64,000 bases of DNA. Source: Gimesia benthica. Its GTDB lineage: Bacteria > Planctomycetota > Planctomycetia > Planctomycetales > Planctomycetaceae. The notes under the pieces were generated by a model that was not told where the DNA came from, did not search any database, and saw nothing but the letters and a program-made list of their open reading frames with translations. The stretch covers positions 1,426,001 to 1,490,000 of the forward strand of contig NZ_CP043930.1 of assembly GCF_009720525.1 (NCBI RefSeq), given 5' to 3'. Each line of letters begins with the position of its first letter. Position 1 is the stretch's first letter. Made by a program: the position numbers and the translations under genes. Below are positions 1-8,988 of this stretch, in pieces.

Positions 1-215
1 TCCTCTTCCAGGGCGTCCAGCTCATCCGTTTCCCGGTCCTGTGCTTTGGCCTCTGCTTTTTCGAGGGCTGCTACGAGTGGCTTCTTCGGCTCAGCCTCTT
101 TTTGCGTGAGGGAACGGTTCATGGAACAGCCTGTCACAAGCAGTGAACCTGTCAGAAAGGCGATTCCGAACGTCTTTACCTGAAATCTATAACCGTCATA
201 TTTTAGTTTTTGCAT
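1..215 (-). CDS. Putative lipoprotein, N-terminal part only (runs off left edge)
   Basis: The gene is open from an ATG at 215 to the left edge, about 71 codons. The N-terminus has a basic start, a hydrophobic stretch and a lipobox (LVTG-C, Cys near residue 30), so it should be an exported lipoprotein. After the Cys come charged residues rich in Lys, Glu and Ala, looking like an extended linker. It diverges from the metal-efflux genes starting at 642, so it could be linked to them, but the visible part does not identify a family. A TolC-type outer-membrane lipoprotein would fit the context; this is a guess. Confidence 0.6.
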   Translation of the reverse strand, partial: MQKLKYDGYRFQVKTFGIAFLTGSLLVTGCSMNRSLTQKEAEPKKPLVAALEKAEAKAQDRETDELDALEE

Positions 216-641
216 GATCGACTTCGACACCCGTAAACGTTTCAGAATTGTTGGATCGACTGATTATCCGTAATTTGTCGATACACCAATTCTGTTCGGT
301 TCTGCTGATCGAACGACCTGAATCAATCCAATGAATTCCGGATCAAAGCAACTACTATGGCTCTAGTAATCATCAGAACCCTTACAGCTTTACATTCCGG
401 ACCCCCGGACGAGGCAACACTGAATTCTGTACACGAAAGCCCGGATGCTTCGGTCTCAAACACTTTTTTTACAGGAGCGGCAGGGAAAAGCAGATAAAAA
501 ATCCGACTCAAGCATTGTATTTGCTGTGGACGAGAAGTATGAATTAGAGAGTGTGCAGTGTGAATCATCCTCTGATTCCTCTACTGCCTGTATTACAGTC
601 CCGCCAGTCACCAACCAGCCAACCCCAAACGAGAGTCCGTC
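216..641. other. Gene-free divergent spacer
   Basis: About 425 bases between the left-edge lipoprotein and the first efflux-block gene. The short open frames here have no family-like features. No convincing promoter pair or operator was found. It presumably carries the divergent promoters of both sides. Confidence 0.4.
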
Positions 642-1079
642 ATGTTCAATCTGAACATCACAATTCGTTGCCTGCTGCTACTGCTTGTAGCGTGGCCGGG
701 ACCTCGTCCGGTAGTACACTCCCATGTGGATTATCTGAGTCAATGTGGTAACTCTGCTCTGCTGGCAATGCACTTGCGGATTTATCATGGCGAACAAAGC
801 TCGCAACCGGGAGTGCCCACTTCCTCACATTGTCACTGGGGTTGCAGTGGGAGTGATTTTGATAAAACCGTCCCCGTCAAACTGACAGAAGGGATGACCG
901 TCGCTGCAACCGAACTCGAAGATGTTCCCGGCGATCAGCTGACGACAGACTACCTGGGGTCGGAACTGTGTCTGACCACAGACGCCACACGTCCTGCTGC
1001 CCGCTCTCCCTGGCAGCCCGCTTCTCTCAAGCAGACCGACCTGGATCTGCAGCAGCTCTTCTGTACGTGGACCTGCTGA
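642..1079 (+). CDS. Small secreted hypothetical protein upstream of metal RND efflux genes
   Basis: 145 residues, with ATG preceded by a GAGAG ribosome site. Residues 1-26 form a signal peptide ending near PVVHS. The mature part has His/Cys clusters: HSHVD near 26-30, MHLRIYH near 43-49, and SHCHWGC near 62-68, plus a C-terminal CTWTC. These suggest a periplasmic metal-binding or metal-sensing role. It sits 135 bases upstream of the CusB-like adaptor on the same strand. Similar short proteins with an N-terminal HSHxD and a following xYHG motif precede CusBA-type systems in planctomycetes, as far as I recall; no experimental function is known to me. Role in metal efflux is inferred from context. 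Confidence 0.6.
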   Translation: MFNLNITIRCLLLLLVAWPGPRPVVHSHVDYLSQCGNSALLAMHLRIYHGEQSSQPGVPTSSHCHWGCSGSDFDKTVPVKLTEGMTVAATELEDVPGDQLTTDYLGSELCLTTDATRPAARSPWQPASLKQTDLDLQQLFCTWTC

Positions 1080-1214
1080 CCGCGCGCTGTTGAGCAGTCT
1101 CTTTTCTGTTTCCCTGCCTGCTGATGTTGTGCGCTCAAATGAACGCCTACGTTAAAGCAGGAGGTGATCCGCGTGCGATAGCCGGATCCAGCTCCAGTCT
1201 CTTGAGGTACCTTT

Positions 1215-2753
1215 ATGAACCAAACGACAGGTCAATTACCGACACAGCCAGTCAACGCCAGCCACAAACCGGTATTGTTTCTCGTACTCGCAATCATCGC
1301 GATTGTCGCCGGTGTGGGAATTTTCCAGTTCCGTTCACACAAACCAGCCACCGACTCAGCACCGGCTCCGGAAGAATCACAGCAGGCCGGGACCGCCTCA
1401 GAACAGGCTCCTCAGAAAGAGAATTCCGGGCCCGTTACCATCACCCTCCCCGAATCGAAGTGGAAGGTTTCCGGTTTGCAGATTGAACCGGTCGCAACGG
1501 GTCGTTTTGAAGAGACGATTCGCCTGACGGGTAAAGTCTCTTTGAACGAAGATAAGGTGGCTCACATCTACCCGATGGTCGAAGGCTCCGTTGACAAAGT
1601 TGATGTGGGACTGGGCCAGGTGGTGAAGGCCAACGATCTGCTGGTGGTCGTACACAGCCGGGAAATCGGTCAGGCGAAACTGGACCTGTACCAGGCACGA
1701 CTGCAGCAGGAAATGGCGGTGGTCAAAGACAAGATCCAGCAGGAAATCGCAACGAACACGAGGCAGTTACTGGCGGCGTTACGCAAGCGGGAGTCGATCA
1801 ACGAAATTGAAGAACGGTTTCGCAGTCGCAGCATGGGCGATTATCGGGAACGACTGTTGATGGCGTATGCCGGTTATCTTAAATCCGATGCCGATGTCGA
1901 ACGTCTGGAAGAACCGACCAAATCCGGAGCGGTCGCTTTCAAACAGCTGCATGCCGCAAAGTCCAGCCGCAATGCTGACCTGGCTGCGTTCCAGGCACGG
2001 ATCGAACAGATCGAGTATGAACTCAAAACATCTCTGCTGCTGTCCTCGCAGTCGGTCAAGGAAGCGTCTACCCGGGTGGCTGTGGCTGCGACCAGCCTGC
2101 GAATCTTGGGCTGTGACGAAAAGGAAATTCAAACCATCAATCCGGAACAACAGGGAGCTGCGATTTCGCATTATTTTGTCCGGGCCCCGATTAACGGAAC
2201 GATCATTTCCAAAGACGTGACCCTGAAAGAACAGATTCGCCCCCAGAGCCAGATCTTCAGTATCGCCGATCTGTCCACGGTCTGGATCACTGCCGACATT
2301 TATGAAAAGAATCTACCGCTGCTCGCCAGCCTGTCGGGAAAACCGGTACGGGTCTTCAACGAAGCGTGGCCGGACCGTTCCTTCCGAGCTCGGATCTTTT
2401 ACACCGGCGAAATCATGGATGAAAAGACGCGGACCGTCGCGATGCGGGCCATTGCAGACAATCCGGATCATCTGCTCAAGCCGGGTATGTTCGTCAACAT
2501 TGAATTCGAATCGGGCTCCGAGCAGGAACTGGTCATTGTGCCCCGCTCTGCGCTGCAGGAACATGAGGGCCAGGACTTTGTATTTGTGCACACGGGTGAT
2601 GGCGAGTTCGAAAAGCGCCTGATTAAGCCGGGCAAACAGAATGAAACCACCGCGGTTATTCTGGAAGGTTTGAAACCAGGCGAACGTGTGGTGCTGCAGG
2701 GGGGCTTCATCCTGAAGTCGAAGATGCTCGAAGACTTAATGGGTGAGGAGTAA
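1215..2753 (+). CDS. Efflux RND periplasmic adaptor subunit (CusB/CzcB type)
   Basis: 512 residues. One N-terminal membrane segment (about 20-42) is followed by an Ala/Pro/Glu-rich linker, a first beta-barrel/lipoyl half starting near 78, a long helical hairpin (about 155-290) and the second lipoyl half followed by beta-barrel and membrane-proximal domains (about 310-505). This is the normal order for membrane-fusion adaptors that join an RND pump to an outer-membrane channel. The ATG has a GAGGT site seven bases upstream. The pump gene follows after five bases, with its ribosome site inside this gene's end, so the two are translationally linked. Heavy-metal (HME) type is inferred from the partner pump; which metal is not visible. 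Confidence 0.9.
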   Translation: MNQTTGQLPTQPVNASHKPVLFLVLAIIAIVAGVGIFQFRSHKPATDSAPAPEESQQAGTASEQAPQKENSGPVTITLPESKWKVSGLQIEPVATGRFEETIRLTGKVSLNEDKVAHIYPMVEGSVDKVDVGLGQVVKANDLLVVVHSREIGQAKLDLYQARLQQEMAVVKDKIQQEIATNTRQLLAALRKRESINEIEERFRSRSMGDYRERLLMAYAGYLKSDADVERLEEPTKSGAVAFKQLHAAKSSRNADLAAFQARIEQIEYELKTSLLLSSQSVKEASTRVAVAATSLRILGCDEKEIQTINPEQQGAAISHYFVRAPINGTIISKDVTLKEQIRPQSQIFSIADLSTVWITADIYEKNLPLLASLSGKPVRVFNEAWPDRSFRARIFYTGEIMDEKTRTVAMRAIADNPDHLLKPGMFVNIEFESGSEQELVIVPRSALQEHEGQDFVFVHTGDGEFEKRLIKPGKQNETTAVILEGLKPGERVVLQGGFILKSKMLEDLMGEE

Positions 2754-2758
2754 CATAC

Positions 2759-4825
2759 ATGGTCAACCATATTATTGAATGGTCTTTAAACAATCGATTT
2801 ATCGTGATGCTGCTGGCCCTGGTCATCCTGGGGCTGGGGGTCTTCTCTGCTTCAACAATTCCCCTGGATGCCGTTCCCGATTTAACGAACGTGCAGGTGC
2901 AGATTCTGACGAACTCCCCTGCCCTGGGACCGGTCGAGGTGGAACAGTTCATTACCTTCCCCGTGGAAAATGCGATGAGCGGTGTGCCGAACGTGGAAGA
3001 AATCCGTTCGATCAGTCGCTTCGGTTTGAGTGCCGTGACCGTGGCCTTTAAAGATGGTACCGACATCTACTGGGCGCGAAATCTCCTCAACGAACGACTG
3101 CTGCAGGCACGCGAGAACATTCCCCCAGGCATGGGAACGCCCGAACTGGGTCCGATCGCTACCGGTATGAGTGAAATTTACCAGTTTGAAGTCCGCAGCG
3201 AAGTAGAAGATCAGTATTCACTCAGCGAATTGCGGACGATCCTCGACTGGCAGATCGCGTTTCAGCTGCGAAGTGTACCGGGCGTGATCGAAGTCAACAC
3301 ATTCGGCGGTGAACTCAAAACTTATGAAGTTCAGATTGATCCCGCCAAACTGCAGAACTACGAAATTTCACTGAGCGATGTCTTCCAGGCACTCGAAGAA
3401 AATAACGGAAATGCCGGCGGTGGTTACATCACGCATGGAGCCGAACAGAGACTGATTCGCGGCGAGGGTCTGGTCGGTTCGCTGGATGACATCCGCACGA
3501 TTGTGCTGGACAGCCGCGAAGGGACACCAATCCGGGTCCGCGATGTGGCGGAAGTTCGCTTTGCCCCAATGCTGCGTCAGGGAGCGGTCACCCGAGATGG
3601 TGACCGCGAGGCCGTAATCGGGATGGTCATGATGATCATGGGTGGAAACTCTCGCCAGGTGGTCGCGGACGTCAAAGAAAAGATAGCCGAAATCCAAAAG
3701 ACACTTCCCAAAGGGGTCGTGATCGAAACGTTCTACGACCGCACCGAACTGGTAGAAAAGACAATCCACACGGTTGCGGAGAATATCGGTCTGGGCGTGC
3801 TGCTGGTAATCATCATGCTGTTCCTGCTATTGGGGGATGTGCGAGCCGGACTGATCGTGGCGGCGGCGATTCCGCTCTCGGCAATGAGCGCCCTGATCGC
3901 GATGCGTTACGCGGGCGTCTCAGCCAACCTGATGAGTATGGGAGCGGTCGACTTCGGCGTGATCGTCGATGGTGCCGTGGTGATGATTGAAAACTGCGTA
4001 CGCCGGGCGTCACACTACCAGAAAGAGCATGGGGGTGACCACATTCCGCTGGGCGTCTATCGCGAATCCGCCAAGGAAGTGGGCAAGCCGATTCTGTTTG
4101 CCGGCATCATTGTGATCATCGTATTCATTCCGATCCTGAGCCTCCAGGGAATGGAAGGTAAGATGTTCCGCCCGATGGCGTTTGTATTCATGACGGCGCT
4201 CTCCTCAGCCCTGATCATGTCGGTCACGGTAATGCCTGTGATGGCATCCCTGTTCCTGGCGCGTCAGATGAAGGAACGCGAAACATTCCTGGTCCGCTGG
4301 ATCAAACAGGCTTATCAGCCTATGCTGAGCTTTGCCATGCTGCGACCGGTGATGATGTTTGTCAGTTCGATCGCCTTATTCGTTGTCAGTGTGGTCCTGG
4401 CTGCCGGCTTCGGTATGGAATTCGTTCCCAAACTGGATGAAGGCGACATTGCCATCCAGGCCGCCCGGCTCCCCAGTATTTCGCTGGAGACATCCATCGA
4501 AATGACCAAGGCGATGGAGCGGACGCTGCTGGAATTTCCCGAAGTAGAAACGGTGGTCTGTAAAACCGGTCGTCCGGAAATTGCCAACGACCCGATGGGC
4601 GTTTATCAGACCGATATCCTGGTGCGGATGAGACCGGTATCTGAATGGGGGAAGGTGTCACGAAGCTCAAGCTCATTGAAGAGATGCAGCAGAAGCTGGA
4701 GGACCAGGTTCCCGGTAACAGTTACAGTTTCACACAGCCGATCGAACTGCGCGTGCAGGAACTGGTGGCCGGGGTCCGCTCCGATATCGGGATCAGCCTT
4801 TACGGGGATGACCTGGATGAACTGA
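2759..4825 (+). CDS. Heavy-metal RND efflux pump (CusA/CzcA type), 5' part of a frame-broken gene
   Basis: 688 codons as read, but only about the first 630 are pump sequence; the tail after SEWGK is out of frame. The true protein runs on in the -1 frame to 5877 and would be about 1039 residues, the usual CusA/CzcA length. The 5' part has TM1 (about 10-31), the first periplasmic porter domains and TM2-TM7. The TM4 signature DFGVIVDGAVVMIEN marks the heavy-metal (HME) class and carries the proton-relay acids. The ribosome site GGTGAGGAG overlaps the end of the adaptor gene. Unless the frame is restored, the product lacks the second porter half and TM8-TM12 and cannot work as a pump. Confidence 0.85.
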   Translation: MVNHIIEWSLNNRFIVMLLALVILGLGVFSASTIPLDAVPDLTNVQVQILTNSPALGPVEVEQFITFPVENAMSGVPNVEEIRSISRFGLSAVTVAFKDGTDIYWARNLLNERLLQARENIPPGMGTPELGPIATGMSEIYQFEVRSEVEDQYSLSELRTILDWQIAFQLRSVPGVIEVNTFGGELKTYEVQIDPAKLQNYEISLSDVFQALEENNGNAGGGYITHGAEQRLIRGEGLVGSLDDIRTIVLDSREGTPIRVRDVAEVRFAPMLRQGAVTRDGDREAVIGMVMMIMGGNSRQVVADVKEKIAEIQKTLPKGVVIETFYDRTELVEKTIHTVAENIGLGVLLVIIMLFLLLGDVRAGLIVAAAIPLSAMSALIAMRYAGVSANLMSMGAVDFGVIVDGAVVMIENCVRRASHYQKEHGGDHIPLGVYRESAKEVGKPILFAGIIVIIVFIPILSLQGMEGKMFRPMAFVFMTALSSALIMSVTVMPVMASLFLARQMKERETFLVRWIKQAYQPMLSFAMLRPVMMFVSSIALFVVSVVLAAGFGMEFVPKLDEGDIAIQAARLPSISLETSIEMTKAMERTLLEFPEVETVVCKTGRPEIANDPMGVYQTDILVRMRPVSEWGKVSRSSSSLKRCSRSWRTRFPVTVTVSHSRSNCACRNWWPGSAPISGSAFTGMTWMN

Positions 4826-5877
4826 AGCGGAAGGGAGACGAGATCGTCATCGCGTTGAATAAAGTCCCGGGAGCCGCGGACGTTCAGGCGCAACAGATCG
4901 CAGGGCTGCCTTACCTGCGGGTGATCATTCGCCGCGAACAACTGGCCCGCTACGGGATCAATGCCCGTGATGTGCTGAATGCTGTCGCGACCGTTGGTGG
5001 CGTGTCTGCAGGACAGGTCTTCGAAGGACAACGCCGGTTTCCGCTGCAGGTTCGCCTGAGTCCGGACTGGCGGAAAGAGGCCAAGCAGCTCGCGGAGCTC
5101 AAAATCGAAGATCCCCAGGGACGACAGATTCCGATTTCGCAACTCGCGGAGATCAAGGTGGAAGAGGGACCGGTGGAAATCAGCCGGGATTCTATTCGAC
5201 GTCGCCTCTTGATTCAAAGTAACGTGCGCGGCAGGGATCTGGCAGGCTTTGTGGCCGAAGCGCAGCAGGTGGTCGAGCGGGATGTGGAATTGCCCGCCGG
5301 TTATACTCTGCGCTGGGGTGGCCAGTTTGAAAACCTGCAGCAGGCCAGTCAGCGACTGGCGATCGCGGTTCCCGTGGCGCTGTTCCTGATTTTCGCCCTG
5401 CTCTACATGACCTTCAATTCAGTAAAGCTGGCGATGCTGATCTATCTGAACGTGCCGATTGCGGCGACCGGGGGCATCCTGTTTCTGTGGGTCCGCGATA
5501 TGCCGTTCTCGATCTCGGCCGGGGTCGGTTTTATCGCGTTGTTCGGAATCGCGGTCATGAACGGCGTGGTGCTGATTGAGCACGTACGTCACCTGAGGCA
5601 TTCGGGAGACAGCCAGCGGGATGCCGTGGTCAACGGTGCGATGGACCGGTTGCGGCCCGTGTTGATGACCGCCTCCTGTGGTGCCCTGGGATTCATTCCC
5701 ATGGCCTTGTCCGGCAGTTCGGGTGCGGAAGTGCAACGACCTCTGGCAACCGTGGTGATCGGGGGACTGGTAACCTCGACGGCATTGACGCTGCTGGTAC
5801 TGCCGACGATTTACCGCTGGTTCGAACCGAAGGAAGTCACTCCGGAACCGGTTGACATGACAGAGTTCGAGCACTGA
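4645..5877 (+). CDS. Heavy-metal RND efflux pump (CusA/CzcA type), 3' part of a frame-broken gene
   Basis: Carries the second half of the pump: the second periplasmic porter domain, then TM8-TM12, ending in a short charged tail. The formal ATG at 4645 lies inside the SEWG stretch and has no ribosome site of its own, so this is a continuation of the upstream frame rather than an independent gene. Joining the frames through an extra G gives the expected SEWGEGVTKL and a 1039-residue protein. Independent expression is improbable. Confidence 0.85.
   Translation: MGEGVTKLKLIEEMQQKLEDQVPGNSYSFTQPIELRVQELVAGVRSDIGISLYGDDLDELKRKGDEIVIALNKVPGAADVQAQQIAGLPYLRVIIRREQLARYGINARDVLNAVATVGGVSAGQVFEGQRRFPLQVRLSPDWRKEAKQLAELKIEDPQGRQIPISQLAEIKVEEGPVEISRDSIRRRLLIQSNVRGRDLAGFVAEAQQVVERDVELPAGYTLRWGGQFENLQQASQRLAIAVPVALFLIFALLYMTFNSVKLAMLIYLNVPIAATGGILFLWVRDMPFSISAGVGFIALFGIAVMNGVVLIEHVRHLRHSGDSQRDAVVNGAMDRLRPVLMTASCGALGFIPMALSGSSGAEVQRPLATVVIGGLVTSTALTLLVLPTIYRWFEPKEVTPEPVDMTEFEH
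4647..4651 (+). other. Frameshift site in the CusA/CzcA-type gene (run of five G)
   Basis: The run of five G is where the two pump frames meet. Six G would restore one continuous reading frame. A glycine tRNA on GGG at 4649-4651 could also re-pair perfectly one base back at 4648-4650. The site does not match the canonical X-XXY-YYZ slippery heptamer. A sequencing or assembly homopolymer error is the simplest explanation. Confidence 0.8.
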
Positions 5878-5911
5878 GATATAGCGTGCTGACTCGAATC
5901 AGGCATTCCTG

Positions 5912-5945
5912 CTCAACCAGTCTCAACATTCGAGCGCTGGTTGAG
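5912..5945 (+). terminator. Hairpin after the RND pump gene
   Basis: Perfect 9-bp inverted repeat (CTCAACCAG / CTGGTTGAG, 16-base loop) 35 bases after the pump stop and 70 bases before the CDF gene. There is no T-run, so it is either a weak terminator or a transcript-processing element. Confidence 0.35.
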
Positions 5946-6014
5946 TATGATGCTCTGTAGCAGAGACAGGTCGTCTGTTTTTCAGCTGCATGACGTAGTG
6001 AGAGCACCATTCAA

Positions 6015-6935
6015 TTGACAGAACGAAATCCCATCGCAGAGACTTACGCTGAGGTCATCCGGATCGCAGTCTGGAGTCTGGTTGCAAACCTGCTGCTGGG
6101 AATTGTCAAACTGGCTGGTGGAATCATCGGGAATTCCTTTGCCCTGATCGCAGATGCGGTGAATTCCATCGGGGATGTGATGTCGACTGTGGTCGTTCTG
6201 ATCGCCCTGCACTACGCACAAAAACCACCCGATGCAGAACATCCTTACGGACATACACGCGCTGAGGGAATCGCCGCCACCAATGTGGCCATCGTGATCA
6301 TCATCTCAGCATTATACGTAGGCTGGGAAGCCATGCAGCGGATCACGGTCCATCATGGAATTCCCCCTGGCTGGACGCTCTGGATTGCCAGCGCCAATCT
6401 TGTCATCAAGGAGACGCTCTACCACTACAATATGCGGGTTGGTCGGCGTACAGGTTCAGCGGTCATAATGGCACATGCCTGGGATCACCGGAGTGATGCC
6501 CTCTGCTCGCTGGCGGTTCTGCTGGGTCTGGCGATGATCAGTTTCGGCGGTCCTCGATTTATCTGGGCAGATGAAGTCGCCTCGCTGATCGTGGTGGCAG
6601 CCATTGTCTGGTCGGGAGTGCAACTGTTTCGTTCCAGCGCAAGCGAACTGATGGATCTGCAGGCCGATCCGGAATTCGTAGAGCAGATTCAGGCTGCGGC
6701 GCTGTCCGTCGAACAGGTAGAAAATATCGAAACCCTCTGGGTCAGAAAATCAGGGCTGGAATACTTTGCCGATATTCATATTGAAGTCGACCAGAATCTC
6801 ACCGTGGCCGAGGGACATCGCATTGGACATGAAGTCAAAGATCGACTGCTGAACGAATTCCCCCGATTAAGGGACGTCCTGGTCCATCTCGAACCGTTCC
6901 CCCATTTTCACGATGCGGTAGAGGATGTCAGTTAG
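6015..6935 (+). CDS. Cation diffusion facilitator (CDF) family transporter
   Basis: 306 residues starting with TTG; no in-frame ATG lies upstream before a stop, and the next Met is inside TM2. Six membrane segments lie between about 15 and 215. The metal-site motif in TM2, NSFALIADAVNSIGD, has the expected Asp and Asn, and the TM5 equivalent is AWDHRSDA (His-x-x-x-Asp). The HPYGH motif after TM2 and a C-terminal ferredoxin-like cytoplasmic domain (about 215-300) are present. It exports divalent metals such as Zn, Co or Fe from the cytosol by proton exchange. It follows the CusBA-type genes on the same strand, so it may belong to one metal-resistance unit. Confidence 0.9.
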   Translation: MTERNPIAETYAEVIRIAVWSLVANLLLGIVKLAGGIIGNSFALIADAVNSIGDVMSTVVVLIALHYAQKPPDAEHPYGHTRAEGIAATNVAIVIIISALYVGWEAMQRITVHHGIPPGWTLWIASANLVIKETLYHYNMRVGRRTGSAVIMAHAWDHRSDALCSLAVLLGLAMISFGGPRFIWADEVASLIVVAAIVWSGVQLFRSSASELMDLQADPEFVEQIQAAALSVEQVENIETLWVRKSGLEYFADIHIEVDQNLTVAEGHRIGHEVKDRLLNEFPRLRDVLVHLEPFPHFHDAVEDVS

Positions 6936-6988
6936 CGCTGCAGGTAGACAATGAAATTATTCCTGAATTTCTCCCTGATCCACAGTAG

Positions 6989-7018
6989 AGAGACAGGGGG
7001 AAGTTGCCCCCCGCCTCT
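6989..7018. terminator. GC-rich hairpin between convergent genes
   Basis: GGGGG / CCCCC stem with a 6-base loop, extended after an internal bulge by AGAG / CTCT. It lies between the converging CDF and DUF4198 genes and could end transcripts from both sides, although neither side has a T-run. Confidence 0.35.
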
Positions 7019-7045
7019 ATGAATGTCACTCCGGTCTGTCAGCGA

Positions 7046-7852
7046 TTACTCGCCGCAACAGGGACAGAGTTCAGGAACCAGCACTGTGAGCGTGGCTGCG
7101 TACGCAGTTTGCTCGTACTGTTCGGTCTTTTCATCCGCCGCGGTGTGATGCACAACAACGAGATACTGATTACCCGTCCGCGGAGTGAATTCAGCCAGTC
7201 CCTCTGAATCGGTGTGACGTTCATAGCGATCGTCAAAATCACCTTTGAGAGTTTCTCCACGGGGTATAAAGGAGACGGTCGTATCCGCCAGGGGCTTGCC
7301 TTTGAACAGAACACGGACCTGAAGCGGCTTCCCCGGTCCCATGGGTGTCACGGGATTTACAACGGGAACAATTTCGAGGGGATGTCCCAGCACGCGGTCA
7401 AAGCCGGGATTCTCCAGCGAAACCTGATCCAGTTTGGGGCTGACGACGAAAAACGTTTTGGCACTTTTAATCGCGCGAACCGGCTTACCGTGATTGACAA
7501 CCCGGTCGAGTGAATGCGAAACCAGGTATAATCCTTTTTGAGCGGGTACGAACTTCGCCTTCCAGTATCCTTCTTTGGGGGCGTAACCGGTATCGATGAC
7601 AGTGCTCTTCAGATCGTATGCTTTACCGGTGGGATCGAGCACGTCGAGCGTGCAACCCTCCAGGTCAATCTTACTGGCGAGCTTGAAATCACGGTGATGA
7701 TTTCCATGATTGCCCAGTTTGAGGTCAATGTAAATCGCATCGCCGGAACGGATCAGGCTGGTATTGGATTCCACCCAGGTATCATGTGCCTGCACCGGGG
7801 CGAATTGCCATGTGCAGCAGAGCAACAAAGCGGTAAGGAATGTGATTTTCAT
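7046..7852 (-). CDS. DUF4198 domain-containing secreted protein
   Basis: 268 residues. A signal peptide (1-22, cleaved after VQA) is followed at once by HDTWVE, the start typical of DUF4198 proteins, whose N-terminal His is thought to help bind metal. The rest is beta-rich with a HGNHH cluster near 48-52 and ends with CPCCGE. DUF4198 proteins are often tied to nickel or cobalt uptake (NikM-like periplasmic components), but here no uptake transporter is adjacent. The neighbours are efflux genes and a DUF1559 protein 62 bases upstream on the same strand. A periplasmic metal-related role is inferred. Confidence 0.8.
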   Translation of the reverse strand: MKITFLTALLLCCTWQFAPVQAHDTWVESNTSLIRSGDAIYIDLKLGNHGNHHRDFKLASKIDLEGCTLDVLDPTGKAYDLKSTVIDTGYAPKEGYWKAKFVPAQKGLYLVSHSLDRVVNHGKPVRAIKSAKTFFVVSPKLDQVSLENPGFDRVLGHPLEIVPVVNPVTPMGPGKPLQVRVLFKGKPLADTTVSFIPRGETLKGDFDDRYERHTDSEGLAEFTPRTGNQYLVVVHHTAADEKTEQYEQTAYAATLTVLVPELCPCCGE

Positions 7853-7913
7853 AAGAACTCCTGAAACAGCCCGGACCTGGTAAAATCAGGCCCGGATGAA
7901 GTGAAAAGGCTGA

Positions 7914-8912
7914 TTAATATTCTCCGATGACTTCACCGCCGGCACGCGTCGCCAGGGCACGCCAGATATCGAGATTGATATTCTCGCTGACGAATCGGCA
8001 ACTGCCATCGACCAGAGCAATCTGAACCCCGCCGGTATGTGCGCTACGGGCACTGACCAGGGCAAAGTTATGAAAGCCGTTCTGACAGTCGGGGACATTC
8101 GCGTTCGGACCATACCAGTGATTGTACATCGAGTCCGCCAGGTGACCATTCACCCACTTGGCACCACGCTGACCGGACCAGGCGGGTGCAGAAGCTGCCG
8201 TACAGGCAGCGGGCGTGGTTTGCGTTCCCATGGAAAGCTCGATTACCCGGTGACGATAATCGCCGGTAGCAGGTGCCGCGTTCTGTCCATCGCCGAGCAG
8301 TTGCTCACTAAACAGGACCGTATTCGTGGTCCCATCGGTGATATCTCGAAAGCGAACTTTCGATCGCTGAAAGATGACACCATCCGCGTTACTGTTCGAG
8401 CCGTCGTCTGCTGTCCCCGATCCATTCAAGCCGGATCCGAGACAGGCGGGATAACTGATCCCAGCGTAATCGGATCCGGGAACGGCGTCTTTGTCACTGG
8501 GGCAAACCATCAAAGGCAGCCTGGTGCGGGCAGCCGAATCGTTATTGCCCACCTCGGTGGCATCAAACGATCCCGAGTTAAAGGCATTGAGTGGGGGGAC
8601 ATCGTAATTGAGCAGGCCCTGCAGGTTTCCCTGGTCGACGAAGGGCAGCAGTTGTGCATGCGCAGACCAGACATAAGGATACCCGAGACTGCCGGGCGGA
8701 AAGACACGATGTGCCGATTCATAATTATGCAGCGCCAGTGCCAACTGCTTGAGGTTATTTTTACACTGACTCCGTCGTGCTGCTTCACGTGCCTGCTGGA
8801 CGGCCGGCAGCAGTAGTGCGATCAGAATCGCAATAATCACGATCACGACCAGTAATTCGATGAGGGTGAATCCGCGCATACCTGGGGCGCGGGAATGAGA
8901 CGTCAATTTCAT
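7914..8912 (-). CDS. DUF1559 domain-containing protein with prepilin-type N-terminus
   Basis: 332 residues from the ATG at 8912, chosen because GGGAG lies eight bases upstream; a longer frame to 8951 lacks this. Residues 11-40 hold the type IV prepilin cleavage/methylation signal (G-FTLIELLVVI), followed by the amphipathic helix with PAVQQAREAARRSQC and the planctomycete DUF1559 domain to the end (the last part has ALVDGSCRFVSE). This family is strongly expanded in planctomycetes. The products look like pseudopilins or surface-fibre subunits; function is not established. It is 62 bases upstream of the DUF4198 gene, and co-transcription is likely. Confidence 0.92.
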   Translation of the reverse strand: MKLTSHSRAPGMRGFTLIELLVVIVIIAILIALLLPAVQQAREAARRSQCKNNLKQLALALHNYESAHRVFPPGSLGYPYVWSAHAQLLPFVDQGNLQGLLNYDVPPLNAFNSGSFDATEVGNNDSAARTRLPLMVCPSDKDAVPGSDYAGISYPACLGSGLNGSGTADDGSNSNADGVIFQRSKVRFRDITDGTTNTVLFSEQLLGDGQNAAPATGDYRHRVIELSMGTQTTPAACTAASAPAWSGQRGAKWVNGHLADSMYNHWYGPNANVPDCQNGFHNFALVSARSAHTGGVQIALVDGSCRFVSENINLDIWRALATRAGGEVIGEY

Positions 8913-8988
8913 GGGGTAACTCCCGTTGAATTGGAATCTGCGCAGCATCATGTGAGACAGCGCAGCTGATTAGAAAAACGTGGCGTTT

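Noticed and set aside
4647..4651. Canonical slippery heptamer for programmed -1 frameshifting
   Set aside because: The sequence does not fit X-XXY-YYZ in the zero frame, so only slippage on the G-run itself remains possible.
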